The notes under the pieces were generated by a model. It did no database searches. It saw only the letters and a list, made by a program, of their open reading frames with translations, and had not been told where the DNA came from. Source: Oreocharis arfaki (Eukaryota; Chordata; Aves; Passeriformes; Paramythiidae). From it: 64,000 bases of DNA. Each line of letters opens with the position of its first letter. Positions within the stretch are counted from its first letter, which is position 1. The stretch spans positions 94,408 to 158,407 of the forward strand of contig VZRR01011629.1 of NCBI GenBank assembly GCA_013398015.1, written 5' to 3'. The position numbers and the translations under genes are program-made. Below, in pieces: positions 1 to 12,501 of the stretch.

Positions 1-1850
1 TTGGTTATTAACTAATTAAATTTCTGTCCCATCTCCTATTCTCTTTATTGTTACTATAAAAAAGAGGGTGAGAATGTGTGATAACTTGTGCAGTTCCACC
101 AAAGGACTGTGCTCAGGTGGACGCTGACCCAGGACCCCTGCAGAATTTGCAATTATTAAATACGGTTTTCTTGCCTCAGTCACTGGCAACATCCCAGTGA
201 CCAGAAGACATTAGGTCCAAACTTTTGTCAGCTCAAACAATGCTGGTTACAGTGCCTCTGCCAAAGCACTGTGAAACAGAACACACAAAAACAGAACAAG
301 ATAAACAAAAACTAGAACAGGGAAGCCCAAACCCGCAGGTGGTGAGAACCAGCTTTCTCCTGAAAAAGTTGACACAATGGGAGGAGATGGATACAGCTGT
401 GATAATACAGAAGAACTGAAAACAGCCAACATAATGTTGAAGATAATGAACTTCAGAGCACAGTTTGATGCAATTATATGATCTTTAGACTGAAACAATG
501 TGTGAAAAACAATTCTGGGTCAGAAATCCATCATGTCACTGCAAATAGAATAAAAGCATGTTTTCTGTCCTTCAAATCAGCATGGAGTGTTTTGTTGAAA
601 TGGACAGTTACAGTGCTTAACTCATTTCCAAAATTAATTATGTAAGCAGATTTTGTCCTAGACAATCAGAAAATAATTTTAAGTCAGGCTCTGTAATTTA
701 AACTGAAGTTAGCAATTACATGGTAATTTCATCCTTATCACCGAGATATCCATACACAGTTCGAGTGTGCACTGAAAGAGTGACTGGGGCCAGTGCAGAC
801 AAAGGCTCTGCTCATACCCCAGAGCCACAGAACGGGCAGAGCACGACCCAGTGGGGAGCTGTATCTGTAAATTCCCTGATAAAAATATGCCACAATGGCA
901 AAAGAGTGGATTTGCTGATGAAAATCTGCACTAAACTGGAGGTTTCTTGTACCAGAGCTGTATTGCTCATGCTTCTAACACTTCAGCAAATGCTGATTAA
1001 AAATTTAAGAAGCTGGTGGGAAGACTGGAATTGTCATCTGCCCTGGGTGGTTTGCTTGCTCACGCACTCTTTTCTCCAAGGTACAGCTGGGGCTCTTCTT
1101 GTTTTGTTTGCATGTCAGCTAATTACTTATGCCACTACACAGCCTTATTATGGAATGGGTAAATGATTTCTACCAAGAAACTCTTCGAGCTACTAAGAGT
1201 TTTAAAACTGCTTTAAACTCTTAGGCATGTTGAAGAGCCTTATTTTGGGATAAACAGGAGGAACAAGAGAGCATCAGTATATGTGTGGAGGAAGCTCCAT
1301 GCTATGGGAGATGGTAGACACTTCTGGAATGTAGGCACTGCTGGAGTGCTCAGACAGTAAGTGATGAGTGATTTATATTCCAGCTGTAACTGGAAGCCCT
1401 GATCGAGCCAACAGCTAGAAAAAAACAGCATTAAAAGCTGTGTATGTAACCCTAAGGGGGAGCTGAGAGACTAAATTCCAAGGTTATGGCATGTATGACA
1501 TGGGAAACCCAGGGGATTCCTGATGGGAGAAGCCACTGCCACGCGTGTTCCACTTTACAGAAAAGTAAATAGGCAAATTATAACTCCTCCTCCTATTAAG
1601 AGCAAACCAGTTCTATGTATTGGTCACAGGGATATCCACTTTTCACTGAAGAGGTGTGGTCAAAACAGGATTTACGGCAGAGGTCATGGAGAACAACACC
1701 TTTGACTGCCAGACACATGTTCTTGGAATTAATTAGAATGAGGTAATACGAAAATTGCAGAACAATGTCAACCTTCTAAGAGAGGGAGAGATTAATTTGT
1801 ATTAATTTAATTATAGTAGCAGGTAAGAACAACCGTTTTATCTACCTTAC
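1..1850 (-). other. NCKAP5: NCKAP5 intron downstream of exon C (partial)
   Basis: This is the start of the intron that follows exon C in the transcript; it begins with the donor GTAAGG at 1850-1845 and runs off the left edge. I looked for the next expected NCKAP5 exon, which in the family continues with a VANQVV-like sequence, and did not see it here. No transposon that I recognise and no convincing open frame were found. The sequence is AT-rich and otherwise featureless. Confidence 0.75.
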
Positions 1851-1919
1851 CTCATCGAGACATCTTTCATACTGTTCTCTCTGATTTTCATTTTCCAGAG
1901 CCAGTGCTGAATTCTCTGC
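1851..1919 (-). CDS. NCKAP5: NCKAP5 coding exon C (internal, 69 bp)
   Basis: An internal coding exon of 23 codons, phase 0 at both ends. On the minus strand it is preceded by TTTTACTGTAG and followed by the donor GTAAGGTAG. The translation begins AENSALALENENQREQ and ends ERCLDE. I recognise this as the coiled-coil segment shared by NCKAP5 and, in a slightly different form, its paralogue NCKAP5L (Cep169). The form ALALENENQREQYE agrees better with NCKAP5 than with NCKAP5L. It continues directly from exon B, which ends in LKALE, giving an unbroken acidic coiled coil. NCKAP5 was named for binding the adaptor NCK; NCKAP5L is a centrosomal, microtubule-associated protein, so a cytoskeletal role is likely but not shown by this exon. 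The exon length is a multiple of three, so skipping it would keep the frame. The identification is from memory of the family, not from a search. Confidence 0.92.
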
Positions 1920-2699
1920 CTACAGTAAAATGGAATAAATAAGTAAATATGTAAATTTAGCAAAGGATATCTTTCACCACATGACAATTCATAAAAATTC
2001 TCAGGGGGGCTTACTTATTTTACCTCTTCAAGATCCAGAATACAATGCGCCATACAATTTATTTTGCTGCAGGTTGGTGCTTTGAGTAAAACCAGAAGTG
2101 ACATTCATTTATGAGATTATTCACACCATGCATTACAATTCAGAACAATATCATAGCAGATATTCCACGTGTGTCCACCATCTCATCTTGTCAGGTGCAA
2201 TAGAGTTGGCAATGAAACACTCTAAGAGATATTGACATCTCTTCTCTTCCTCTCCTCTTTCTGTTTAGAAGGAATTTGCTACCTGGGAACCACTTGGATG
2301 CAGACTGAGGCAGCCTCTATCACAGGCAAACAAAAGCCAAACTTATTTAAACTTTTACCTGTGGCAGGCCCTCATAAGCCTCGTTTCTGCAGTGGAGGAC
2401 CCCAGGTGCAGAGGTCATTCCACAGCTCATGGGTGATGTACACCCTTTGACTGACCCAGATAAATTTAATAGTCTTTACTTACAGAAAAAATCCTAGTAT
2501 TTCAAGAGGGAGAGGTATTTTGCTACATCTACATGCAGTCTTGAAGCCAGATTTTTTTTCTCTCACATACATAATTCTAAATATGATAAAGCTTTCTGTA
2601 TAGTAGGGCCTTTCATCTGTCTTTAATTTTCATCATGCTCATATTTTTGCATTGTGAAAAGTTCAATATAGCACAATCTGGTAAGTAAATCACAGTATT

Positions 2700-2716
2700 T
2701 ATATATATATATATAT
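2700..2716. repeat. (TA)n microsatellite
   Basis: A run of eight TA units in a local AT-rich context, a typical length-variable dinucleotide repeat. Confidence 0.9.
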
Positions 2717-5700
2717 CTGTACTGACTTTAGTAATTCTTACAGTATTGGAAAAGGAAAATTTTTGAAGTGTGATGCAGTTTCATCAGAGCAAGTTTCTAC
2801 TATTCTTCTCTTAAAGGCTGAAAAACTAAAACAATATATATAAAAACCTATGAGTTAAAAATGGCTCTAGAAATCTCTGTGCCACCCATGCATAACTTCA
2901 CATCACCTAACCATAACACCAAAATCAATACATTCCCATAATTACAACTATTATGCAATTTACAGTACTTGCATTACTTTAACCTTCTGTCAACCAATAA
3001 AACTTAAACAAATGCTCTTTCAAAGGAATTGTGGTTATCAAAACAACAGTGATAAATATAGTTAACATCTGTAGTTTTAAAGAAAAATTAATGTAATGTG
3101 CTGTGTGGAAAGGCTCTGGAAAGATGCACAGTTCCCTCTTTCTTGTTAAAAAAAGTCAATGAATCAACAAAACAAGAATCCCAAAGTCTATTAAATTGAT
3201 TCATTAATAAAAAATTTCAAGTTCAGCTGAATCCTAAAAGTAAGGCTAGGAAGAAAAAGCAAACATACACTATTATCCAGCATCTTGAAAGTGATTGAAG
3301 AGTAAAAGCGTGGTAAGAAACAAGGGCATACAGAGTTTACTTATTTAAAAGTCTAAATAAGCAACTGTACAGAATCTGTGCTTTATCTCCAGGGTACAAT
3401 TAAAGCCAGCAAAGGTGGTGAAATGCTCTGCATCGTATTTTCACAATGTCACCTATGAACGGGTTCAACATATGGCTATAAAAAGTCTATGGGTGATCCT
3501 GCAGAGAGCACTGTGAGATGAGGCAGCAAAAAGTAGCAGATGCAGAAGTAGCAAAGTAGAAGAAGAAGCTTCAAAAGCAAAAGCAGCAATAAGATGTCAG
3601 AAGCTGGAGGGTAAATAGTCCTCCAGACTGAAGAGGCCATAGTTTGCTTTTACAGACACATTCTTGAAGATTGATTGATAAAATAAAGAGATGTTTGTCA
3701 CATAAAAATGTATTTCTGAGTTAAAGATATTCAGATGTTTTCTCTATGAATATCCCCCTAAAATGCCATCCAAAAGAAATTCTTACTGTTTTGAAGCAAT
3801 CACTGAAGGATTAGTCTGCACAGACTTTCACTCACACATGTTGGTACACCTATGAATTTAATTTTTAATTTCCATTTTCATCAACATAAAAATATATTGT
3901 ATGACTTTATCCTAAACCAGTTCGGGCAGCCTGCTTCCACACAGAAATAAGAACTGTAAAAGAACTACAGCACACACTTGTATTATACGAAATACACAGA
4001 GAGCTCCCCATGCTTCTCTTACTCCATGTTTTGGAGTGCTGTAAAATGGAATGCTAAATCTTCTTGAATCTGTTCACTGAATCTCTGATTTCAGCGAACT
4101 GTTCCACTGCAAACAGTCTACCAAAATTAGGAAATCTAAACTTGACAGCATTATAAATAAACGCTACATTTCAGCTCTTATCAACCACAGTGGAAACATC
4201 TGTATAATAAAACCTATTCTCACACCACTGGTTTTAAAATTGGAGTGAAAGGATGTAGTGCAGTCAATGTTAGCTTGACTTTTGTGCTTCTTGATTGCCA
4301 AGCAAATCATCCTTATTTATTTGGCATTTTTGTAATGAGGACCAGACTAGAAGGGAACACTTGACTGACTTTGGTTTAGAATCTGTGCCAGTTCCCACAA
4401 CATGGGAAAACCAGTACTTGATATACTAAATCACTCTACATTGCAACCAAATACTTGACAATAATCCTCATTCCCCCAAAAGTATTCATTTGGAAAATTT
4501 GTCATAGCACTCACAGCCACAAAACCCTGCCTCCTAATCCGAACCTTCACTTATTTAACAGAAATCACTGGGTTTTGATGTTATTGTAAGGCTGCCCAAT
4601 TTTTGCTCAGAAGGATCTGCCTGCCTCTCATATTGTATATTCTGGGCATCCTTTACCAGTTAAGCAAAGTACATCTCCTTGAGGCAAGCTGCTATTAAAT
4701 TTATTTCCATCTTTATTTTCAGGCCACACTTAGAGAAAGCTAAGCTGCAGTAAGAGGGGCCCCCTCACTTCTTACAGCTTGAAAGCTTTTGCACACTTGC
4801 AGGCACTCAGGGGCAGTGACAGTTCTGACCCCAGTGGAACCACTAATCCCATCCATAACGTAGCAGGGGACTATGCAAGGAAAACTGAGAGTCCCAAGAA
4901 CAGCACTTTCTGAGAGAGCCACTGATTTTTATAGTGATTTCTAGTTTCAGGCATAGCTGTCCTCTAGGAATTTATGTATATTTTATGTTACACATAGAAA
5001 TGAACAATCATTCTCTGTCCCTCAGCCTTGCTAACACTAAAAGTGCTGCAGCCCAGCAGACAGGAAGACTCAGCACCTGCCACCGGCACCTCAAGCACAC
5101 ACATTTTTCTGGGAGGGACAGATCTCAAAGTACAGAAGCACTCAGTCAGACAAAAGTAACTGTGGCATAACTTAACCCTAAAAGAAACATCAGTACATGT
5201 TGCTTCTGGATCGTTACAGATTCAAGGATCCTAAAATGTCATAACAGCCGTCCTTCCCAATTCTGGTTTGGGAGAAAGTATTTTGCACAAGAGTCTCTCT
5301 GAACACTGGAAAATTTAAAGATTTCAGTCATGACTTGGATAATGCTAAGCAGCCCCCAACTTTCTGAATTAGAGATAACATTGTTCTGAGTTGAGAGATT
5401 GGGGTTATGGAAAATCAGTTTGAAAGGTAAAACTTCAGACTGCTTTAACAAAAGGGAGGCTGCCTCGAATTGATACCACTGCTAACATATAGTCATTATG
5501 AGAGACTTGGTCAACTAATTTTAATTCCTTCCTCTGGATGAAAAACATATCCCTGGTAATGACAAAAATTCTTTGGGTCAGCTAATAGCTTTCTCTGTCT
5601 TCCATAGATATTTTCTCCTTGGAGCAGCTGTTTGCACAGTTTCAAAGTTAATAAAAGGCTACGCACCTGATGCTTTAACAGATAATCCTCTGCACTTTTA

Positions 5701-5900
5701 TAATGACAATGAAATTAATTGACACATTGCATTTTCTACTAGAATGCACGAATAAAAGAGAAGCATGACTAGAAGAGAATTATGTAGAAGATAGTTTTCC
5801 TTACCCAACCACTGTAGAGTTGAGACAAAACAAAAGGATGGGAAGGGGAAGAAAGAAGAAAGCAGGGAACATGATGCATTTTGCACTAAGGGAAGAGGAG

Positions 5901-5955
5901 ATCATAGAATCACAGAATGGTTTGGATAAGAAAGGACCTTTAAAGATCATCTAGG
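5901..5955 (-). mobile_element. CR1 LINE 3'-end fragment
   Basis: The plus strand reads ATCATAGAATCACAGAATGG followed by a degenerate TTTGG...GGACCTTTAAAGATCATCTAGG. This is the reverse complement of the tail of avian CR1 elements, which end in ATTCTATG-type repeats. It is therefore a short, 5'-truncated CR1 copy lying on the minus strand, in the same direction as the host gene. The truncation point is near 5955, beyond which the similarity I can see stops. It carries no coding capacity. Confidence 0.9.
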
Positions 5956-8900
5956 CATGGGCAGGAGACGAAGGTCTAAAGGTTGTACGTCTAGTTAGCA
6001 GCTCAGCATGCTCTGAAGGTATCATCAATAAAGGTCAAGAGGAACAAAGTTATGACAGTGAACTTTAAAATCCCTGACAGAATGCTACCCCATGGTTACT
6101 GTGTGCACTCCTTTGTTATTCATACTAAACCGTTTGTCCATTTATAGAAGGCTTTATTGATTTACACAGACACTCATTTGTCATGCCCAGTGCAGTGTAT
6201 TAAGAGCTGTCCAAGCACTTCAAATGTACTCAGCAATTTTTTCCTGCTTTCAGCCTCTGATTTTGTATACTTTTGTGGTCACAGCTTCCTACAGCACAAG
6301 AGAGGTCAAACCCTGTTGTTGGCAAGGTAAGAAGTGATGCTGGTGCATTTTTTTCCTCAGATCCTTAGAGCATTTTTGGTAAGCTGCTGTTCTAGGAAAA
6401 GTTTACCACTTGAATCACCTCTGTGCCTTTGGTCACAGGGAACTTGTTGCATTTTTCTGTCCCTGTAATGCAGAAAATTTGTCCTTTGAAAGACAAATCC
6501 AACAAATTGTCAGAGAAAAGTTTAACACCATACTTATGCTGAAGAACTGAAAATTACATTTGTGCATTTAAATCAATGTAATTGTAGCAACAAAAGCCTT
6601 AATTTAATTCTAGCACTATAACAGCATTTCCACTGGCCACTTTCCAATGCCTTTTACATTAGTAAAGACAGCTCTTTGCTAGGAGTAAAATGGGAACTGC
6701 ACCTCAAGGCCACCTGTCAACATTTGGATGTTTCCACCTTGTCCTTTACACTTTTTCCACAACAGATCAACACTGGGCAACCACGGAGTGTGTCCCTGCT
6801 GACCAGCTCTGCTCTCTGGCCCCACATCCCCAGGACACTGAGCCTGGGGAGTGCTAGTTACTGATGAAATAAGCTGGGAATTTAATGGGATAATATTTAA
6901 GTAAAGTGCATTTTTTTCAAATGTCCCAGTCTTAACTATTTCTTCTGGATCATGGGGACAGGAGAAAAAAAAAAAAACCACCAAAAAGAACAAATTAGTG
7001 ATATGATGGCAGCCAGGCTTCTCACTCTTGCTTCAAAACACTTAGCCTTCTCAGTAGCATCATTTTCTGTTTTATTTTTTAATAGCCTGTTATATTTAAC
7101 CTCACTTAAAACATTTGACACTTTTTATCTGAAATACTCAGCTACTGTTTAATTCCCACTCACTTTAAACATGGCACAAAAGTAATACATATGTGATGCT
7201 AAATAATAAAACACAGAACAATACAAGTGTCAATTATAATTCTGTCTATAAAAAGGCCACATTCAACCTTGCTGGGCAGCACTGGTGGGGATCATTCTTG
7301 CAATTCACAGCTTCAACAATGATTTTTTAAAATTCTTTACTGCTACAAAACTATATTAGATCTTAAAAGCAGTCTATCTCCCAAGCCATGCTCTGCTGTA
7401 GCTGTGCTACTCGTGGGTTTGTAGACTCACAGAGAGCAGTACAACCTTCCAAAGCATGCTAGAAATCATAAGATATTTATTCAACACCAGGAACCTAACC
7501 ACTTAAGGTTACAAGAAACCCCTGGGGTTTAAATGTTGCTAAGAAAAAGCAGCCCAAGGTCTGTGCAGATTCTTATGATGCCTCACCAATTACTGGTGAG
7601 CAGATTCATGTATTTAAACATGAATTTACAGCAGAAATTATGTAACAGTTTTAAAATTTGTGTTGATTTCATGCTGTCAGAGATCAGAACACAGAACTTG
7701 CTGATTTATCTGCACATTTTCAGCAGATTGCAGGGGAGAGACTCCCACCCACAGCCCTGGACGGGGCTCATAACCACAGAGATCTTCTCCTCTCTGCTGA
7801 GCATTTTCCAGTTCACACAAGAAGAAACAATGGGTGTCCAACCTAAATGAGGAAGCCTCCCTCTGTAAAGAAGGGTATAACCAGAATTTAATCCTTCAAA
7901 TCTATTTATATTGGATAAATATACAAACTTCAGGAGCCGAATCAAACAAACCAGAACCAAATGAGAATCACACACTGCTGATGGCACTGTGTCCTAAAAA
8001 TGACTAAAGTAAACCTCATATTCCTGGGAATTCCTCTGTTAAATACCTTTATTTCCACACCCCCCCCCTCCGTATTTTGGGCTGGAAATTTTCAACTGGT
8101 TCAAGGGTGGTAATATTTGCCTTTTTTTCTTTTGGTTAACTCTAAAGTAGTTAAGAATGACAAGTCTTTAAAACCTTCAACATTTTCCCTTCCGACACCA
8201 CAGAAATGTTTGGAGTCGACATTTTAAAGAGAAGGTTAAGAATAGATCTAGCAAAACAGACTGCATTATAAGCACAGGCTTATCTACAAGCAAATGATCA
8301 CCTTGGCTACAACTAACAGGTATATCAATAATAGTGTTGCATGTTTACCTGCACGCAAATTGTCAAAACCAGAAAAATTCTACCAGTATTTATAGAGATA
8401 ATAATAGACTCTCAACATTTCCACTGGAAAAGCACTGTCAATACAGACCTTAGTACAAATGGGTTAAAATTACGAAGGATGCTGTTTGTTTTTTTTTTCT
8501 CCAAAATTCTTCCAAATGAGCACATATAAAGCATTTTTTGAGGACAAGGAGTAGAAGAGGTCTAAATCAGCAGAGAGAGGCAGCAAACAACTGTATTTGC
8601 TAAAGTTAAAGACATGGTCTATATAACAAATATGCACTTGATCAACCACAGAGGTACAAGCAGGGAGAGCCAAAAGTCCCATCACGACTCTCATCCCATT
8701 ATTTTTTTCCCCCCTTCTTGTTTTAAGTGATTTGCTCCCTTATGGAATTGCTGTCCTTAAGAACTGAGAGCATTTCACTCAGACAGACTTACTGTGCTTC
8801 CCCATGTAACACTCACAGAACAGGTATTTCTTCTATCAAAGAAATAAAAACCCCTGCTCCATGAAAAAAGGTGTGAGATCCTGAAATTGCGAGTCAAACT

Positions 8901-11900
8901 AAGATTCTTACAATTCACACAGACAGATACAGGCAAGTGGTGAGGACCTGATTAATCCAAAATGGCATTTTGTGTTTAATATTAACTTGTATGTAACACA
9001 TAGCTAAGTAGCTTTGCACTGCAAACTCTTACAGGAGCCAATCATACCAGATTTGGTCAGTGGAATTTGTTTCAATTTTTCGTGCCAAGGCAAATTCTAA
9101 CTCTTTGAAATAGTAATTGTTTGATAAATTTGATAATAATAATTATTGGTAAAGATCAATTGAAAACCATGGACTATCCATAAACCCAGTGCGTAAGCTC
9201 AATAAAAAACTTACGGTACAGACATTTTCAAAGAAAATATTTGCTTTGCTAGGAAACATTTTGGAGAAGATTTTTATCAAATTTAGGAGCAACATTGAAA
9301 CCAATAACTAAATTTTGGCTTTGAATCCATCTGAAACGACACATTTGGCAACCACTTTTAAAAAAAAGTTCTTAAAAGGTAGTTTTTCTTTTTCTTTTTT
9401 TTTTAAATTAAGATCCTGAGGAAAACTCATATATTTTAAGATAGTTTTTCAAGCAATAAGAAAGGCCATTTCAGAATTTACTGTAAATGAGTTATCCTTC
9501 AAAGCTGGGCAATTTAGACCATGAGCTCAGTGACACTGTGACAGTTTTGTACTTGCTGTGATTCCATTATCCACACCTGAGTAGCACACTCAGCCTTCAA
9601 GGTTCATCTAATGGGGAGGCTGAAAGGAATAGGGCATTTCAGATCTGTGTATGAAAATTAATCTTTGGGCCACTTTATCCCAGCAGAAAACACTTCCTAT
9701 TCTCCCCCTCTTGCCTCTGAGATGTTCAGAGAAAATACAGAAATACTATTACTGATTCTTGGCACTGGGAAGTGGGTATGGAAAAAGAAGACCAAGGGAC
9801 AAACTGCCTTTACAGGTAGAAAACCTCAAAATTAAGTATCAGGAGGACAAGGATTACATAAAGTATAATTCAGGATTTCTTTTTTTTTAATTTCTAGAAA
9901 TTTTATCTATCAAGAGCACCTCTTCTCCTCTAAAGTAGCTTTTCTGTGCTTTTTTCTAATAACATTGGACTGAAAATATAACATAATTTCACAGGTCAGT
10001 GCAAAAAATGGCTTTAATGCTATAACTGGTGCTTCCAGGCTGCTCAATGCACCTGAACCGAAGGGCTGCTATTAAATTATAGTAAACAGCAAAAATTTGG
10101 AGCTCAAGTTGGCACTGTCTTCAAGAAACACCAACACCAACCTCCTTCCCACTCACCCATTCCACTCCCCCAAGGAAATTAAGCAACTGAGTTTGCTCAT
10201 GAGGGCTGATGATAGAAACAAAATATTCAGACTTTACTGCATTCCTGCTTTTTGTCCCCTCATTTAATGTGTAATCTACAACACAAATGTATCCCATACC
10301 CAATTATTTTGGATCTCACTGGAAGGTAAAACAGCAGATGTTTTGCTCTGGCTTCAGAGAAAGCGGATGCTGAATATTTATCAAGAAATATTTTTTCCTA
10401 ATTATTTATCCTAAGTTCCTTCACTTAGTTCAAACAAAAGTAATTATGAAATAAAATGATTTAAACTGACAGTCTGGAAAACACGGATTCCATATGCTTG
10501 AATGTCACATTCACTGGTTGGGTGATGGGAAACTCATACCAGTTCTCTGCTATGCAAGTGGGAAAATCTTTTTTTTTTCTTTTCCAAAGAAACATGTATG
10601 AGTTTTTCTGAAATGGAAAAATAAAATATACAACTGGTTTTCCATTTTAAAAAATATCCCCTTTGAGCTTTTTTTATTTGAATTCCAAGAAAAAGAATGA
10701 CTTTTCTTTGTTATACAATGCAATCGATTTAAAAATTATGTGATGGTATAACTGATACTGCCATAAAGTATTTTTAAGCATAATAAAATACAAAATATAT
10801 TCTTTTCCTCCTGAATCATTTTACTCTGTTCCTTTAAAGACTTCAAGTTAAAAGCTTTCCACCACAATAAGCTATTAAGGTAGACTGTTTCCCAGTTCGC
10901 AACATAAATTTATAACAAGTTTTTCTGTTTTAACTACATGGGAGCACCGAGTTATTCCTGAAGGCGATGTTTCCTGCAATTCCACTCTCTCCATCAGAAG
11001 TCACCCATAAGTCAACCTCCCCAGGTATTTCAAAATGAACTTCTCTTGATGGCCTCGGTTATTTCTGTCCCTCCCAGCTAAGGAGTTGTGAAGCCAAGTG
11101 GAGCAGGACAGGTATTGGTGCTGTGTTATGGGGAGCATCAAATGCCACATAATGTGCAGCAATTGTTTTGTAGCCACTAGCCAACTCCTAACAACTGAAT
11201 CACAAAATTAATGCTCATTTCTTGCTAGCTGAAATGAAACTCTATTTGCAAATATCACCTTGTTTCTCCTGAGAGCTTTGAAGGTTTTTCTCTTTTGTCC
11301 TTACAGGCACAGCAAGAATTGGGCAATGCCCCTTTCTCCACACAGCAACTTGTGGCTTTTGCAGTGACATTTGTTAAATTGGAAGTTCTGATTCATTTAA
11401 TTTTTAATCTTTTAGAGTGAATTTGCAGAGTAATTGCATTTGACCCAAAAGAACAACAGCCCAGGCCTCAAATTCTGCCTTTTAAAAGATTCATCAGATT
11501 GGAGTTTTGTCTGGCTTTTTCTGCCCTGTGTGGACTGTGCTCAATCACAGAAGATGGGATGAGGATCCTGTGGAAGCTGATGTGGCAGCACCTGATTGTG
11601 ATCCTAACGAGTTATAGGAAATGTCTCCTACTGAGCTGGCTGACATCAGGTCCATCCACATTGGCTTTTGGGCTTGGACAAGCTGTGAGTGTCCTGATCT
11701 CCCGTGATTTTTCTGATCACTGAGCTGACCAGACAAGAGCTCACACCACAGTGTGACCTTAGATCCAATGGCTTTCTCTTACAGGAAACGGGAAGAGGAA
11801 TTCCAGCTGATGCTGGGCTTCCCTGGAGCCCAGCAAAGTGTTTCCCCAAAACGTACACAGCACAGCTCTGAGGATCTGCTCCTGCTAGGCTGCAGGGCTC

Positions 11901-12474
11901 CCAAGGCAGACACACAATTATAACAGGATCTCATCCTAAATTAATAGAGAAGCCCTAAGGAAGTCAACTGCCAGGACAAAAACATATCTCACTACACCAA
12001 AGTAAAAGAGGCCTGTGGGGAACTTTTTCCTGCACACAAGAGAGATGTGCCAGAGGCATTTTTCTGCTTGGATATTTTTATAGCTTTGTACCTTGTGAAA
12101 ACAGAAAATAAAAACCTGTACAGAAATATATACATTCAAGGCAGCTACATGGAAAGCAAATTCTATTGTAATTATATATTATTAAGTGCTACTGTGTTAT
12201 ATTAAACTCTTTCTCAATTATTAACTTAACCTTGCCCTTCAGCACATACAATTTGTCTGAGATTTTGTTCTTTGTACTTCCATTTGTCAGCAAACAACGT
12301 TCTGGGAGGTCCAAGAAATGCCTTAGACTAAAACTTTGGGAGAATGTGGCAAACCAGAAGTTCTTAAAAAAAACAAGGTCTGGCTGACAATCACAGACTC
12401 ATATGGCACATACTTTAGGTCAAAGTTGATGAGATTCAGTAGTGCCCCAGTAAGAAGCTCAGGCGTGAAAAACA

Positions 12475-12501
12475 CAGCAGCAGCAGCAGCAGCAGCAGCA
12501 G
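12475..12501. repeat. (CAG)9 trinucleotide tract
   Basis: Nine uninterrupted CAG units on the plus strand. In the NCKAP5 pre-mRNA, made from the minus strand, the tract reads (CUG)9. It lies deep in an intron; the poly-alanine reading on the minus strand is a by-product of the repeat, not a gene. Confidence 0.95.
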
